Origin: Canna indica
Lineage: Eukaryota > Streptophyta > Magnoliopsida > Zingiberales > Cannaceae
Assembly (NCBI GenBank): GCA_034359265.1
Contig: CP136896.1
Coordinates: forward strand, 32,986,001 to 33,050,000
Direction: 5' to 3'
Length of the DNA stretch: 64,000 nt
Shown here: one piece after another, positions 22,601-34,247 of the stretch
Position numbering within the stretch: the first letter of the stretch is position 1
Layout of the letters: each line of letters opens with the position of its first letter
Position numbers and translations under genes: made by a program
The notes under the pieces: model-generated
What the model was told of the DNA's origin: nothing
Seen by the model: only the letters and a program-made list of their open reading frames with translations
The model's database searches: none

Positions 22601-24516
22601 TGAATACCATCTACAAGTAAGAGGGTGAACTGTAGGTGGAGAAACAAGCTCCCAAGTACTGTGTGTAAGTAAAGCAACCATCTTATTATCCATAACTTGT
22701 TTCCAACAGGGATCCAAAAAGCTTTTAGATATTTCTTGGGATGGAAACAACTGATAATGACAAGACAAATGCATGGAAAGATAGAGACAATCAATTAAAA
22801 GAGACAACTACCAATGTGATGCAACAGACAGTGACGATTAGTTATTTACCCTTTTCAAGAGCAATGTGTAAATCGAGCTCAGGAGGATTCTAAGATGAGG
22901 TGGAGTTTGGTGCAGGGGTATCGATTAGAGGGTATGTCGGGCCTGCGCAATGATGGTAAATGGGAGCTGGACGAATGAACCTATCAATGACAAAGATGGT
23001 AGGCAGTAATGGAGAAGGTGCTGGTGGATGATCAACTATGGGAGGAAGTGGTGTAGCCGGTGATGGAGGAAAAGTGATGGTGGATATAAAATAGTACAGG
23101 GTATCGTCAAAATACCTTGTCCTTACATTCCAGGTCATCATATAGACCTTTGATCTAGCTAAGCAGGGGAATATTTCTACTATTTATTCTCAAGAAATAG
23201 AAAAATAACTTTCCTGCTATCTGTTTTATCCCCTTCTAATCAAGTTTTTATCCAATTTAGGTTTTATAGTAATACTTAGATTTCAAAAATAAACTTTATT
23301 AGTGAAAAATTAGGAACAAAGGGATTTCTGCCTTTTTTCTTTTGTCTGGATACAATCCCTTCTGTATCAGGCTGTATGGATTGTCAACATGGTCTGGTAC
23401 CGACCTGGCTATTTACCCATATAGTATTGGTACAAGAATTGAAACCTTGTTTTCAACATGTTAGGGTTACAAAGGATGATCGGAGAACAATGGTACATTA
23501 AAAATTAGCTTTTTATTGTTGTGAAACTACAAAGTCATTTCTGTTACAGACCGGAATGGCATGAAAAATTTTGGTGTCAGGTCAATGTTGCTCATCAAAT
23601 AATAAATTGAGGCGCTTGGACCTTTGCACTTGCTATTGATGCAGGCAGACAACATTGTGCATCTTATTCCATATTTATAGTGATTTCAATCCTTGATTTA
23701 AATGTTTTGACATCCTTGCTGACGGCGGAAAAGCTTTAAGCAAACAATACTATTGAACTTATCATATAGGCAAGTATTTCTTCATATTATCTGACTATGT
23801 ATTTTTCTTAATAAATAAACTTAGTTTTTTGTTCTTTTATACATACAAGTTCATTTCAAGGTCTGTCACTAGCGACCATCTCACATTCTATTTTCTGTTC
23901 GTAGGTTGTAAAGAAGCTGTATGAGGTGCATAGGAAATGTTTTTCAGCACTTCACGTTAGTATTCTGTTGGAAATACTCTCATCCATTGCTTCACATTCA
24001 AGTGAAGTGAATAGTGAAACTGCCATGCAGCAGAAGCTGCAAAAAGCATGCTCCCTCTTGGAGATTCCTGATCCACCAGTTGTTCATTTTGAAAATGAAT
24101 CTTATCAGAATTTTCTCAAATTCTTGCAAACTTTACTTACCGAGGATAGGCTTCTGCCAGATGAGCTGAATATAGAGTCACAAGTAGTGACAGTTTGCCG
24201 GAAAATATTCCAAATATACTTAAATTGTGCTGGTCACAAACTAACAGACAAGGTTTCAGATAGCGGCCCAACCATACACTGGATACTTCCTTTGGGTTCA
24301 GCTAAGAAAGAGGAATTGGCAGCTAGGACATCATTGGTTGTGTTGACCTTGCAAGTTTTGAGTAGTTTGGAGAGAGATGCGTTCAAGAGGAACTTGCCTC
24401 ACTTTTTTCCATTGCTAGTGAATCTTATTCGCTGCGAACATAGTTCCAGTGAAGTGCAGTACACACTATCTAACATTTTTGAGTCATTAATAGGACCAGT
24501 GTTAATGACCTTGTGA
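13634..24516 (+). CDS. BIG1-like: BIG1/BIG4-like ARF guanine-nucleotide exchange factor (Sec7 family), 5'-partial
   Basis: Ten exons join in one frame: 13634-13951, 14147-14477, 14595-15017, 15093-15388, 15883-16156, 17686-18191, 18303-18624, 18757-19102, 19193-19860, 23905-24516. They give about 1,364 residues ending in a TGA stop. All introns are GT-AG. Visible domains are the end of HUS with the NYDCDVN box (near residue 95), Sec7 (about 203-388) with the catalytic glutamate in LPGEAQKI (residue 306), and the HDS repeats, including the [14 protein letters not shown] region of the Sec7-C family. BIG proteins load GTP on ARF1-type GTPases at the trans-Golgi network and early endosome for secretion and vacuolar traffic. 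Wording such as [26 protein letters not shown] and [10 protein letters not shown] fits the BIG1/BIG4 branch rather than BIG2/3 or BIG5. The family has ~1,700-1,790 residues, so ~350-400 N-terminal residues are missing. I recall the family wording; I could not align it. Confidence 0.93.
14595..15388 (+). other. Exons coding the catalytic Sec7 core of the BIG1-like protein
   Basis: These two exons (14595-15017 and 15093-15388) carry the nucleotide-exchange site: the [12 protein letters not shown] loop with the glutamic finger (codon 14862-14864) and the hydrophobic-groove motif [13 protein letters not shown] (about 14961-14999). The motif has Tyr-Ser (14964-14969) and Met (14976-14978) at the positions known from yeast Sec7 and plant GNOM to favour brefeldin A binding. 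From the rule established for GNOM and BIG3, where a Leu replaces this Met in resistant forms, this protein would be brefeldin A-sensitive. That is inference from residues only. Confidence 0.8.
15409..15821. mobile_element. MITE of the CATGGTTTAAAATACCG family, copy 2 (intronic)
   Basis: The ends CATGGTTTAAAATACCG and CGGTATTTTAAACCATG are inverted repeats, flanked by perfect 8-bp duplications CTACAATA (15401-15408 and 15822-15829). The interior is packed with ACCGGTAT/ATACCGGT words, so much of it can pair with itself. It lies in the intron after exon 15093-15388, starting 20 bp past the exon end. The intact duplication makes it a younger or better-kept copy than the one at 2666. Confidence 0.9.
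16157..17685 (+). other. BIG1-like intron with a 148-bp tandem duplication
   Basis: A GT-AG intron of 1.5 kb without coding sequence. Near its 3' part a segment beginning GGGTAAGTGGTGAAG occurs at 17091 and again at 17239. The two copies, about 17091-17238 and 17239-17370, share the words CAAAAAGGTCCTTA, GGCATGCTTATAAT (or close variants) and GTGCTGGTATYCTATT. It is a diverged tandem repeat of unknown origin. Confidence 0.7.
19861..20744 (+). other. First part of the 4-kb last intron of the BIG1-like gene
   Basis: AT-rich intron sequence starting at the donor GTAATT (19861). A purine-rich low-complexity block of GGAGAGGGAGA words lies at about 20265-20460. No exon or element end was recognised; a LINE fragment follows. 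Confidence 0.6.
20745..21320 (+). pseudogene. RTE-type LINE fragment (between endonuclease and reverse transcriptase)
   Basis: Frames on the + strand read [13 protein letters not shown] near 20985 and [16 protein letters not shown] then [13 protein letters not shown] near 21185-21310. These are typical of the stretch between endonuclease and reverse transcriptase in plant RTE LINEs, where the first phrase is usually ESWWWN-EVQ. The remaining reverse transcriptase is absent. It is a second, independent remnant of the LINE group seen at 11265-13345 and lies in the last intron of the BIG1-like gene. Confidence 0.7.
21370..23160 (-). pseudogene. Ty1/copia pol fragment (reverse transcriptase-RNase H)
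   Basis: Read on the minus strand: a proline-rich linker (about 23140-22890), the start of a copia reverse transcriptase ([13 protein letters not shown] near 22590, then YQLDVKNVI near 22440), and an RNase H segment near 21660-21560 ([18 protein letters not shown]). The order and motifs are those of Ty1/copia, and stops and frame changes run throughout. No LTR is visible, so the piece is truncated at both ends. It is antisense inside the last BIG1-like intron. Confidence 0.8.
23161..23904 (+). other. End of the last BIG1-like intron
   Basis: AT-rich intron sequence with no recognised element. It ends in the acceptor TTCTGTTCGTAG at 23904, after which the frame resumes with [11 protein letters not shown]. 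Confidence 0.6.
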
Positions 24517-24944
24517 TATACACATGTATATTTCGTTATGCCTTCATTGTTCTCTTAGATGGCCATAGTGTTTTTATTGTTATATATTTGTGCTATTTGA
24601 TATCTCATTATGTGATAATTTTTGTCGATGAATTTTATATAGGTCCATAAATAACATATTAAAACGTTTATTGCCTTTTAAGATGTATTTGTTGGAAAAA
24701 TAACAGTTTTGATGTTATATTTCTTTCTGCATTTCTCTAGAGAACTTAGTCAATGCATGTAGCAATTATCATGTTCAGAGTGAAGGATGCATCTATTTGA
24801 AGCTTCCATCTTTCTTTTCTAGCATTCCTCATAAGCGAACACAAAAACTTTACAAGTATCTTGATATAGTTGTGCTTGTGGAGCCTCATTTCTCTGTTGT
24901 TCTAGTCCTTGTCATGGAAAGGAGTTTCTCCTTGTAAATGATTG
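24517..24944 (+). other. Probable 3' untranslated region of the BIG1-like gene
   Basis: Follows the TGA stop directly. It is T-rich, as plant 3' UTRs are. I see no perfect AATAAA within it; the near match ATAAATAAC at about 24649 could serve, since plant signals are loose. The true end cannot be set from sequence. Confidence 0.45.
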
Positions 24945-26289
24945 TGTTGGTTGAGATTTTCATTCTTATCCATAGGTATTATCCAAAGTGTTTTGATAAT
25001 AAACTAAGGTGTAATGATGGTTTAAACATGTTGATTTCAAGTTATGTTCACAACTAAAAGTGCGGTTGAAGCGTAAATGATGATTTGAGCACACTTAATT
25101 GACTTTCGAAAATGCTTCAACAAATTAGATTGTTGATGTCCATTTTTTTTTCGGTTTATATGTAACTTGTTTGGACTATGTTTTTGAGATGTAAGATCAA
25201 CCATCCATTTGAAATTGAGTTTTTAGTTTTAAAATTGAAAAATGTAACTTCTCGAAGTCAACCCAAGTTTGTTAAACCTTGATTAGTGGACCATTGGCTA
25301 AGGTATGATCGTCGACTATCACGACTAGTTTTGCAGCTACTAGAAACTTGCTTTGCTTTGTCTACTTGGATTTTGAATCCTATAAAATTTGTTTGTATAC
25401 CTTCCAACACGGTTTACTAATAGAAACTTGCTTTGCTTTTCCTACTTGACTTTGAATCCTATAAAATTTGTTTGTATACCTTCAAACACGGTTTACTAAT
25501 GCTCTTAGCTATTCTCGAACCACTTTTTGTATCTCTAACCATTCTTTCAACCCTAGCCATTTGAAAATCCTTATTTTGAGGTGCAAGCATCTTGAGGGGT
25601 TGTCCAAGCATTAGCATGAGACAATGAGAGAATACAAAGTTTTGGCTAAGATTTCATTCCACTTGTTTTGTTTTGTGTTTTACACTTTCTTCTTCATTAC
25701 TGACTTGTAAATCTTTGAGACCTTGTTGGTTTAGTTGTTTGGTTGCCTTGTTCATTAGACATAAATCCAAGTGTATATATGGTTATGATCCTAATGGATT
25801 GGTTGTAATCCTTGAGTTAGAGAAGCTATAATTATTTAAATATTTAGTATGACTAGAAGTAGGAGAATATTATCCTTAAGTTTTATGAGGCATACATGTG
25901 AAGTAACTTCGTCATGACTAGAAGAAGCTTCATATGAGTTGAAAGTGACGGTGGAAGCTCTCTTCTTCTTCTTTGATTTTTTTCTTCAATAAAGGATAAT
26001 TTTTCTTTATGTATTCCTTTTCTTGGTCACTTTACTTTTCTCTTTCTACTCTTGTTGTGCTCCTTTCATCCAAAATGATATAGGCATCACAAGACTGGTT
26101 AGTAGTGATTAAATGATTGTCATCAGCACCTTCAATAAATATAGTTAATTGTTCTATTTTTGCATAATTATATAGCACGTTCAATGTGGCTCAAATATCA
26201 AATGCGATTGCATAATGCATAATTTTTTCAAGTTTGAGCATTTAGATTGAACATTTCAATTTCATGTTATTTGGAGGTTCAACACCTGA
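24945..26289. repeat. Decayed remnants of SIRE-like copia sequence with an 80-bp tandem duplication
   Basis: At 24945 the text GTGTTGGTTGAGATTTTC followed by TTTTGATAATAAAC resembles the LTR start seen at 52935. At 26105-26235 the minus strand resembles part of the gag at 50570-50690 (GCATAATTATATAGCAC). Between them an 80-bp unit starting TAGAAACTTGCTTTGC is repeated at 25341 and 25421 with few changes. No open frame survives. These look like old scraps of the same retroelement group that dominates the right half of the window. Confidence 0.4.
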
Positions 26290-27000
26290 GTTTGTTTGGT
26301 TTGAGGGATTAGATGAGGAATGAAATAGTATTCTTGACCTCCATCTATTCCCTTATTTGGTTGCTAAATATTTTGACAAAGAATAGGCAGGCCCCACGAA
26401 ATAGATGGGAAATAATATTTCGGATTGATGAGAAATACGATTCCCTGCCTTCAGGAATAATAATTACTAATCTATTTTGGATAAATTTTTACCATGGTAC
26501 CCATCAAAGTTCACAATAATTACATTATGAAATTATTTTTAATTAAGTCCATTTTAATACAACTAGTATTTAAAAGTATTAATAGTCCAATCAATGATTA
26601 AGTCAATATTAATATATATTTTACAATCTAGCAACTAGTATTTTATAATAAAATTATTTTACATAATGTTTATAGTGTTTTACATAATCCAACAAATATT
26701 TTTATTGTATTTTATAATTTATAATTGTTATATTTTCAAAATTATTTATCATTAATTCATATTGTATTATATTGTTATTACTTAGAATAAATTATAATAT
26801 AAAATATTATTTTTTAAAAATGTTCAATATTGTTAAGAAGAATATTTTAGTTGCTTTACATTATATTCCTTGTCTATTCGTTATGCTAAACAAACAAAGT
26901 AGTTATATTTCTAGTTTATTCTTAATGTTAACTAAACAAGGTATACTATTCATTGTCTATTGTTATTCTTTATGATTTCACTTCATCCAACCAAACACAC
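26290..27000. mobile_element. AT-rich MITE-like element with TTTGTTTGGTT ends
   Basis: The left end GTTTGTTTGGTTTGAGGGA and the right end TTCATCCAACCAAACACAC are approximate inverted repeats; matching continues loosely with GAATGAAAT/ATTTCACTTC. The interior is very AT-rich. I could not settle a target duplication, so the boundaries and superfamily are uncertain. Confidence 0.4.
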
Positions 27001-27195
27001 TTTTAGGGGTCTAAACTACCATGAAATCTATGGGCTTCTATCTTCACATACCTAGTTGAACTTGGCCTAAACCTATACCATCTATGCGACCACTTGATGG
27101 CTACCTACATGCACATGGCTATTAGACTCTACTCAACCCTTCGACTTGAGTCTAGTTGACGTCCCTGGTCGGGTAGGTGACTGTTTAGTTTAGTG

Positions 27196-28869
27196 TGTTG
27201 GCTTAAGATTTTCAACATTAGTTTTAATCTCGGTTTTGATGATAACAAACATGGAATTATTTCATTGAGAAATCTTTCAGGTTCCAAGTCGGTTAGCGCA
27301 CGACGTCCCCGATCGAAAAAATCGAAGAAATCGGTAAGTATGCTTGTCGACGCTCGGGATTCTTCAGGAAGTTAGAGTTTAGGTTTAGGGTGTCTAGAAT
27401 GTAATGTAATCATCTTTATGATGCAAAGAATCTAAAAAATCAAGCCCGAATCCCAAAACATAAAAACCTGGAAACCGCCCTGAAATTCACTACGCCTAGG
27501 GAGCTCCTTGGAGGGCTATATGACCTAGACACTTTCTTGACACAAAAAATAACGGTAATTGTTCATTGGGTAAAAACTAGATAACGATGTATTTTAAAGG
27601 AATTTTTGGAGCATACCCATATTTGACCCAAGAGATTAGAAAATTTCCGTTTTTTGGAAATTTGTACTAGACCCCAAAAACTAGATTTTGATTCTTAAGG
27701 ATTTTGATTTTTTAGATATTTTTATTGAATCCAAATGGGGGTAATCCTTATATAACATTTATGTTTTAAAGTTATTGTCTTAAAGTTAATAAATATTATA
27801 TAAGTAGACTTAGCGAAGACGAAATCAAAAACGAGCAAACGAGCAGAAAAATTAGCAAACTGGGCTGATTTTTCCAGTTTCGGTCGATCGGTCGGTCGAT
27901 CGAATGGTGTCAAAAATTGGCAGTAGCCAATTTGGTTGACCGAATGTGGCAGAAAATTGGCAGTAGCCAATTCGGTCGATCGAAGTGTGCCAGAAAGCGG
28001 CAGTTTGCTTTCGGTCGATCGATCGGTCGATCGACGATCGACCGATCATCGATCAGACGACGAAAACGTCTAGTTTTCCGCCCGTTGAGCCGCCTGTTTC
28101 ATCCCATCTCCTCAAGACTTATAAATAGAAGCCTTAGCAAGCCTTCCACCCTTAATCCAAGTTTCCATTGAGCCATATTTGATCATCTCTAAAGGATTTC
28201 TTGAGCCATCTCTTTGCAATCCTTAGTTTACATTATAAAATCTTGATCTAGCCTTTGAACCTTCAAGATTCATCTTCTCAAGGCATCAACAGGACTATGG
28301 AGTTTCTTTTAGAGCTAAGTATAGTTTGATTTGTTTATTGCTCCAATTGTAATTGTATTTTCTTGGTTATTTTCATTGTATACAATTTGTGTAAACCTAG
28401 AGTGCTAGGTTGATTGAATTAGTGGTTGCCTTTATGATTGAGGATTAATTCCACCGATGTAAACTTAGTTTACTAGGATTAGTTGAGTTGTCCCTTAGGT
28501 TGAGGTGGGAGAGTGCTCTCGGTAGGAAGGCAGGATACTTCCGGGTGTGGAAGTGCCTTCGATTTGAGAGCGGAGACTTTCCGGTGTAAAGTCCTCTTTG
28601 TAAGGAAAATAATATAATCTAGTAAAGCTAAGTTTGGAAATCCTAAGCGAGGTGCTTAGGTAGTAGAGTGGGGCTGAACCACTATAAATCATCGTGTTTG
28701 CATTGCTTCTTCTTGCGTTTGCTTAATTAGCATATTCACTTTGCTTCTGCTTGTTATTAGATTTGTTAAATTGCCTAAGTAACCAAGTAAACGATTAAAA
28801 CTGGAATTAGACGAATCGATTAGTAAACATACTATTCACCCCCCTATAGTGTGGCCATTTCACCCAACA
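27196..28869 (+). repeat. Solo LTR of the SIRE-like copia family
   Basis: It starts TGTTGGCTTAAGATTTTC and ends CATTTCACCCAACA. It is flanked by perfect 5-bp duplications TAGTG (27191-27195 and 28870-28874) and no internal sequence follows, so it is a solo LTR left by recombination between the two LTRs of one element. It matches the LTR at 50989-52579 (reverse strand). A block at about 27880-28060 is filled with CGGTCGATCGATCGG palindromic words. Confidence 0.85.
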
Positions 28870-29111
28870 TAGTGATCCTCACTCATTGTAAAGTCCTAAC
28901 ATTAATGATAAGTGTATTTAGGTGAGTTTGAATGTTAAACAAGGTTTCCTTAATTTTTGATGTTGTTCCTTAAGGACTAAATGGATTAAGTCATTTTTCA
29001 CTATTTTTCGTCCTCGTTGGACATTCATACTTTGACCAAGGAACACTTAATCCAAGTAGTTTTGAGGATTGTTGATCAGTTCTTGGTCAACCGGACTTTG
29101 CAAATTAACAA
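28870..29111. other. Short non-coding spacer
   Basis: No element end or frame was recognised beyond the target duplication of the solo LTR. Confidence 0.5.
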
Positions 29112-29687
29112 TGGGAGCATTTGGTTGCCCGCAAGTGCAAATGCTGCAAAATCTATTTGAATGCAAAAGTAAATGTCCGCAAATAGATTTTGCACTCTAC
29201 AGTTTGGTTGTTCGCAAGTAGAGTTGCAACTTTGATTTGTAGGCGTTTGATTGACCGCAAATGGAAGTTGTTGCAACTTGCAACTTCTATTTGCGGGTGT
29301 TTGGTTGGCTGCAAACAGAAATTGAAACTCGCATTAACTTGAAAAATAATAAATAAATTAATATTAAAAATGCCGATGACATACAAAACATTTTACATCT
29401 AAACATTATTACAGTAATATTTTGAATATATAGAAAAAAATAAAGGACATGCACATAAACATAAAAGTTCATATCAAATTCACATAAACAAGTTCATAAA
29501 AGTCTTTAACAACAAGTTCATATCAAAGTCTTCAACAACATAAATCCCAAAGTTCATATCAAAGTCCTTAACAAAAAGTTTATATCAAAGGCCATACATC
29601 ACTGTTTTTCAAAGATAACAAGTTCGTATCAAAGTCACATAAGCATGTCACGAATCCATAAGTAATGATGATGAGCAGAGGCAACCA
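29112..29687. mobile_element. Truncated PIF/Harbinger-like element, left part
   Basis: GGGAGCATTTGGTTGCCCGC and the following words match the left end of the complete element at 39869 (GTTTGGTTACCCGCAAGT, then GCTGCAAAATCTATTTG). After about 29340 comes AT-rich sequence with repeats of AAGTTCATATCAAAGTC (29480-29640). The copy is cut by the copia LTR at 29688, and no right end is visible. Confidence 0.5.
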
Positions 29688-29932
29688 TGTTGAACATGCC
29701 AGGATAAACACGAGAGAGATGCTCAACGGAGAGATGATTTGATTCATAAAATAAGTAGCCTTTTATAGGCTTACAGGACACAATGACAATTCCTAAAGAC
29801 TCAGTAATTAACTGATAATTACTTACTAAGCTAACATGATAAATACCCACTAATAAAAGGGATAAATGCTAACTGTGATAAATCAAAGCTAATCTAAAGG
29901 ATAAATACCTAGGTGTTGCATTACCTTCAACA
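29688..29932 (-). repeat. LTR of a small gag-only copia element
   Basis: The segment runs TGTTGAACATGCC...TTACCTTCAACA, ends TG/CA, and is nearly repeated at 56479-56754. On the minus strand it is preceded by the purine-rich tract GTTGAGGGGGAC (29933-29944), so it is the 3' LTR of the element whose gag lies at 29956-30903. Confidence 0.75.
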
Positions 29933-29955
29933 GTCCCCCTCAACACCAGCTTCCT

Positions 29956-30903
29956 TTACCAAGTCGAGCTTTCGATCCAATCATCCTCTACTTGATCAGA
30001 TACTATAGTTGTGAGAGCTCTCTCCTCAGCATCCCATTCTTCATCATCTTTGGAAGTAACAACATTACCTTCATCGAACTTTTTCTTCGATCGACATTCT
30101 CTTGCTAGATGACCAATCTTGCCGCAATTATAGCTCTTCCATTCAAATTTCTTGTCATGCTTCTTCGAAGCTCCCCCTGCACGAGTGCTCCCTTCTCCTT
30201 CACGACTTTTCGCTTTACCTTCGTTCTTCTTAGATCCTCCGTCGGCATGCTGCTTGGAATTCCATCTGCTTTTCTTGGTGTAGAGCGCTTCTTCTTCACC
30301 TTTTTGCGAAATTCCTCCCATTTGCTTGGCTAACGCTTCTTGACCTGCAAGCAAATTCTCAAACTCAACAAGTGATGGCTGGTTCTGCCATCCCTGAACT
30401 ACAACTACAAAGCCTCTGAACTCAGGCCTCAAACCATGAATGATTATCCTCTTCATCCTGGATTCCCCAATCGGAGCTTTTGGATCTAACTCTACAATCT
30501 CCCGGTAGAGCGTCTTCACCTTGTGAAAGTATTGAGCGATCGCCATGTCGTGTTGCACTATCGATAATAACTCGCTTTCTAAAAGCTGGAGCCTTGTATC
30601 ATTTCTTTTTAAAAATAGTTTGGCGAGTGTATCCCAAGCTTCTTGGGGGGCTTTGGCATCCTGAATGTGCTCTAGCGCTTCTTCTTCAACAGTTGTCTTC
30701 AAGACAAACATTGCCTTACCAACTTTGATTCTCCACTTTCGTAGTGCATCATTTGTATCTTCTTTTGACTGCGTAGCTTCATTCCCGTTAACAACTTCCC
30801 ACAAATTTTGGCCCTGCAAATATGACATAATACATGTCGACCAAGTATTATAATTCTAATTGTTGAGCTTCTTCATTCCGCCAACGAAATGATATTCGGT
30901 CAT
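29956..30903 (-). pseudogene. Copia gag with zinc knuckle (pol deleted)
   Basis: About 315 codons from ATG at 30903, with one in-frame TAG near 30862. The start reads MTEYHFVGGMKKLNN. The middle is a UBN2-type copia gag (ALEHIQDAKAPQEAWDTLAKLF; LRPEFRGFV). The C-terminal part has a zinc knuckle whose first cysteine is kept in YNCGKIGHLARECR. The frame ends DDWIESSTW, at the spot where the protease normally begins, and 23 bp later come the polypurine tract and LTR. Pol has therefore been removed, leaving a gag-only element. A 5' LTR is not recognisable to the right. Confidence 0.85.
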
Positions 30904-31548
30904 CTTGTCACCATAAATTATCCACCAACTTGAGATCTGATATGTCTCTTTATCTCTCTCCCTCTTCCTCTAGGCGATGACTACTTCTGAAAATCCACTT
31001 CAAAGATCTATTATTGCTGAAGAAGCGGGGTCGGTCGGTGCTTCTTCAACGATCGCAGTCTCCTCTATGTGGCGATTAACGAGACTTGTCATCGGAATGA
31101 TCGAGCGAGAATCGATGTGGTGGAGCAGAGATGACTCTCTCTCTCTCTCCAATTACAGATAAGAGAAAAAAAACTAAGTCTAAAGTTGCTTATCACTATT
31201 TCTATTTTGACCAAGTCAATATAAGGAAGTGGGGCTTGCTGGAGTTAATACAGAGAAGATAACTTATTTTGCTTCTCTTGGAGATGGGGCCTTTCGAGAA
31301 TACTTTTCCTTTTTTTTCACCACCACAAGATGCATAGGTGAATTACAAAGGTGGGGCTCGCCGAAATGAGTGCTTCTTCTTTCTCTTCTTGGCGGGTTTT
31401 GTCTACTGCGGAGGATCGGTTGAGAAATCTTCAACAACTGATGGAGGAAGAAGGTGGTGTCTTTGCGGCGTGTGGCTTGATCCAAGGACGACAGAACCTG
31501 CAACTTCTTCTTTCAGTAGCAGCTTGATCGCGATTCAGTGCTGGATTT
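30904..31548. other. Leader-like non-coding stretch right of the copia gag
   Basis: It begins with what should be the untranslated leader of the gag element and includes a CT-rich microsatellite near 31135-31150. No LTR end, primer-binding site or protein family was recognised. It stops at 31549, where SIRE-like LTR sequence starts. Confidence 0.4.
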
Positions 31549-34247
31549 AGGAATAAACAACAAAATACAATAATAATTGGAGCAATAAATCAAACAACAA
31601 GTACTTAGCTCCAAAAGAAACTCCCTAGTCCTCTTGATGCATTGAGAAGATGAATCTATGAAGCTTGAAGACTAAATCAACAAGTGGAGATCAAAACTAG
31701 GGCTTTTGCAAGGATGACTCAATGAAAATTGTAGAGATGCTTAGGATCACACTTTGAGGCTTGGAAATATCAATAGTAGGCTAGAAATGAGTTTGGGATT
31801 GTCACACCCCAACTGAGGGTAGTGTGACCGGCTAGGGCCTACATCTTGCCATATAGCCTACTGTCTACACTGACTGACAATAAAATATAACATATCGAGA
31901 AAGGAAATCACAACACAATCTTTATTTAAAGTTTTCGAAATTCACAAACATATGTTTTTCAATCCAAAGAAGAAAACCAACATCGTCACAAATAGAACAT
32001 TTCAAGTATCAGAGTTATTAGAAACTTTTCAAAACACAACTGTTAGTGTAGAAATGGAAAATAACTTCTACAAGACACTGGACTATGACCAAAGGATGCC
32101 GCTACGAGATATGACACCACCACCTGCCCTCCAGCTGCACCATGACGACAAGCCTCGATCACTGATCATGCTCCGCAAAAACAAAGGAAACAAATCGTGA
32201 GTCCACTTGGGACTCAGTGAGCAGTTCTTTTGAACCTCCACATAATCCGCAGTTAGTCATGCATAACATATAAACAACATAGAATATAATCAGGGAGGTA
32301 AGCTACTTTTGATGTGACTATCGACCCCGTGGGTCATTATGTATAAGTCATATAGGAGAAACTTGCCATAACGGCCTAACCTTGCCACCTGACATCCGAC
32401 CCTTAAGGTCTACTTATGGTGTAAGAATCCCAGCTACAACCGGCCCTACCAGACAAGGTAGAATCACACTGGCCGTTCGGCCACATCATATCAAGATATA
32501 AACATGGAATTCCGGGCCATCGACTAGGATGGTCTACTAGTCTCCGGACACCGTCTGGGGTAGGGATAGCTAGTCCCACCCAACTGGGGTCTGACACCTA
32601 GCGGGCCCGCTGGTGCATCTCAAGACCCAATCACTGGCCGAGCTAAGCATTGGTCATTTCTGACCTCCACGCTTCTCGGCGGACCTCTCAAGCACATCAC
32701 ACAGTCAAATGTCCTAGGGTTTCCTTATATACACTTCGGGCGGTTGCCCGTATTCGACCCTAATCCGGTTTGCAGGGTCAACAAATTAGTGCTGCCCTTC
32801 CAAAAACGTGTACACCTAATAGTTCTAGGTTTCCAAAAATGAATACTAAAAGTCCTACAAGTTGTCATTTCCTAGCTAGGTTTCCATATATACTATGCAT
32901 CTTGCAACATCCTACATATTTTCTAACCCATTCTTTCTAGAACGAGCGAACTCGCCGACTATGTAGGCACTCGACCTACCATTTCCACATCACTTACCAA
33001 ATTAATTACGGATAGTAACATCAAGAAGAACCGAAATAAAAAATAAGTAATGTAGAGGTTAAACCAATATGGAACATACACTAAGCATAGCAATAATTAA
33101 ACATGATATGAGCAATTAAATGAAACCTTTCTTGACTACATATACCATATAAGCATTGGTAAGAACATTTCCAAAATGATAATATAGATCTACCCCAACA
33201 AATCACAACATGAATATGGATTAACATTAACATGAATATGAATAAACATTAAGCGGAGGGATATGAACAACTACACAAAATCGTTCGTTTCCTCCCCCTT
33301 TCCCTTGATCGGCCGAAGCTCGAGCAAGGTAAACCTTGCTCGACCGAACCATCCATGTGGGAAGGGGCTGGAATTTATGCATATTAGCCAGTAGAACAGT
33401 AAACATAAACTTCAAATTTAATCTAACATTTGAACATGAAGGTGCAAGTTAATGCGATAAAATAAGAGATCCAACAATCCAATATAAATAGCCCAACTTT
33501 TCCCCCTTCTATTGCTCGCCAACTCGAGCAGGATGATGACCATGCTCGGCCGAACCCTCTAGAGGTGGTGGACTTGGCTGCGGCGTCCACTCGAGCATCA
33601 ATCCAAAATCGAAAACAAACGAATACAAGTCGATACGCGAGTTACGAGACGAGCGAGGAAATTGGGGAAAAATTCGGCATGACCTTCCCCCTTTTTCCTC
33701 GACTCGACCAGCCCCTTAAAGTGAGAAATCGACACGTTTTCAAACACGGAAATTTTCAAAAAAACGGAAATTTTATGATCTTCCGGTTCAAATATGGGTA
33801 GGCTAAAGGCTTCCAGAAAATCCTTAAAAATATCTCGTTATCTAGTTTTTACCTAAGGAACAATTACCGATACTTTTGGTGCCAAGAAAATGTCTAGGTT
33901 ATATAGCCCTCCAAGGAGCTCCCTAGGCTTAGTGAATTTCAGGGCCTTTTCTAATTTTTTGGCTTTTCGTGTTTTGGGGTTCAGGTTTGATTTTTGGGTT
34001 TCGTTGCATCATCATGAGGATTTATAACACATTCTAGACACCCTAAACCTAAACTCTATCTTCCCAAAGAACCCCGAGCTCGACGAGCGTCCTTGCCGAT
34101 TTCTTCGATTTCTTCGATTTTTCCGATCGGGGACGTCGAACGCTAACAGACTTGGAACCTGAAAGTATTTCTCAATGAAACATTATTTCCATGTTTGTTA
34201 TCATCAAAATCGAGATTAAGACCAAGGTAGAAAACCTTAGGCGAACA
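31549..34247 (-). repeat. Broken 3' LTR of the SIRE-like element
   Basis: 33757-34247 matches 52095-52579 and 31549-31799 matches 51490-51744. The part between (about 350 bp of LTR) is replaced by a gypsy LTR fragment at 31800-33755, and the last ~500 bp of the LTR (equivalent to 50989-51489) are missing. The LTR therefore suffered both insertion and deletion. Confidence 0.75.
31800..33755 (-). repeat. Fragment of a gypsy-type LTR inside the SIRE-like LTR
   Basis: It begins TGTCACACCCCAACTGAGGG, related to the start of the solo LTR at 53850 (TGTCACGCCCCAACTCAGGG). On the minus strand this is the LTR 3' end. The opposite end (ATATTACA) is absent, so the copy is truncated at about 33755. No 5-bp duplication can be shown. 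The interior has no protein-coding signal. Confidence 0.6.
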
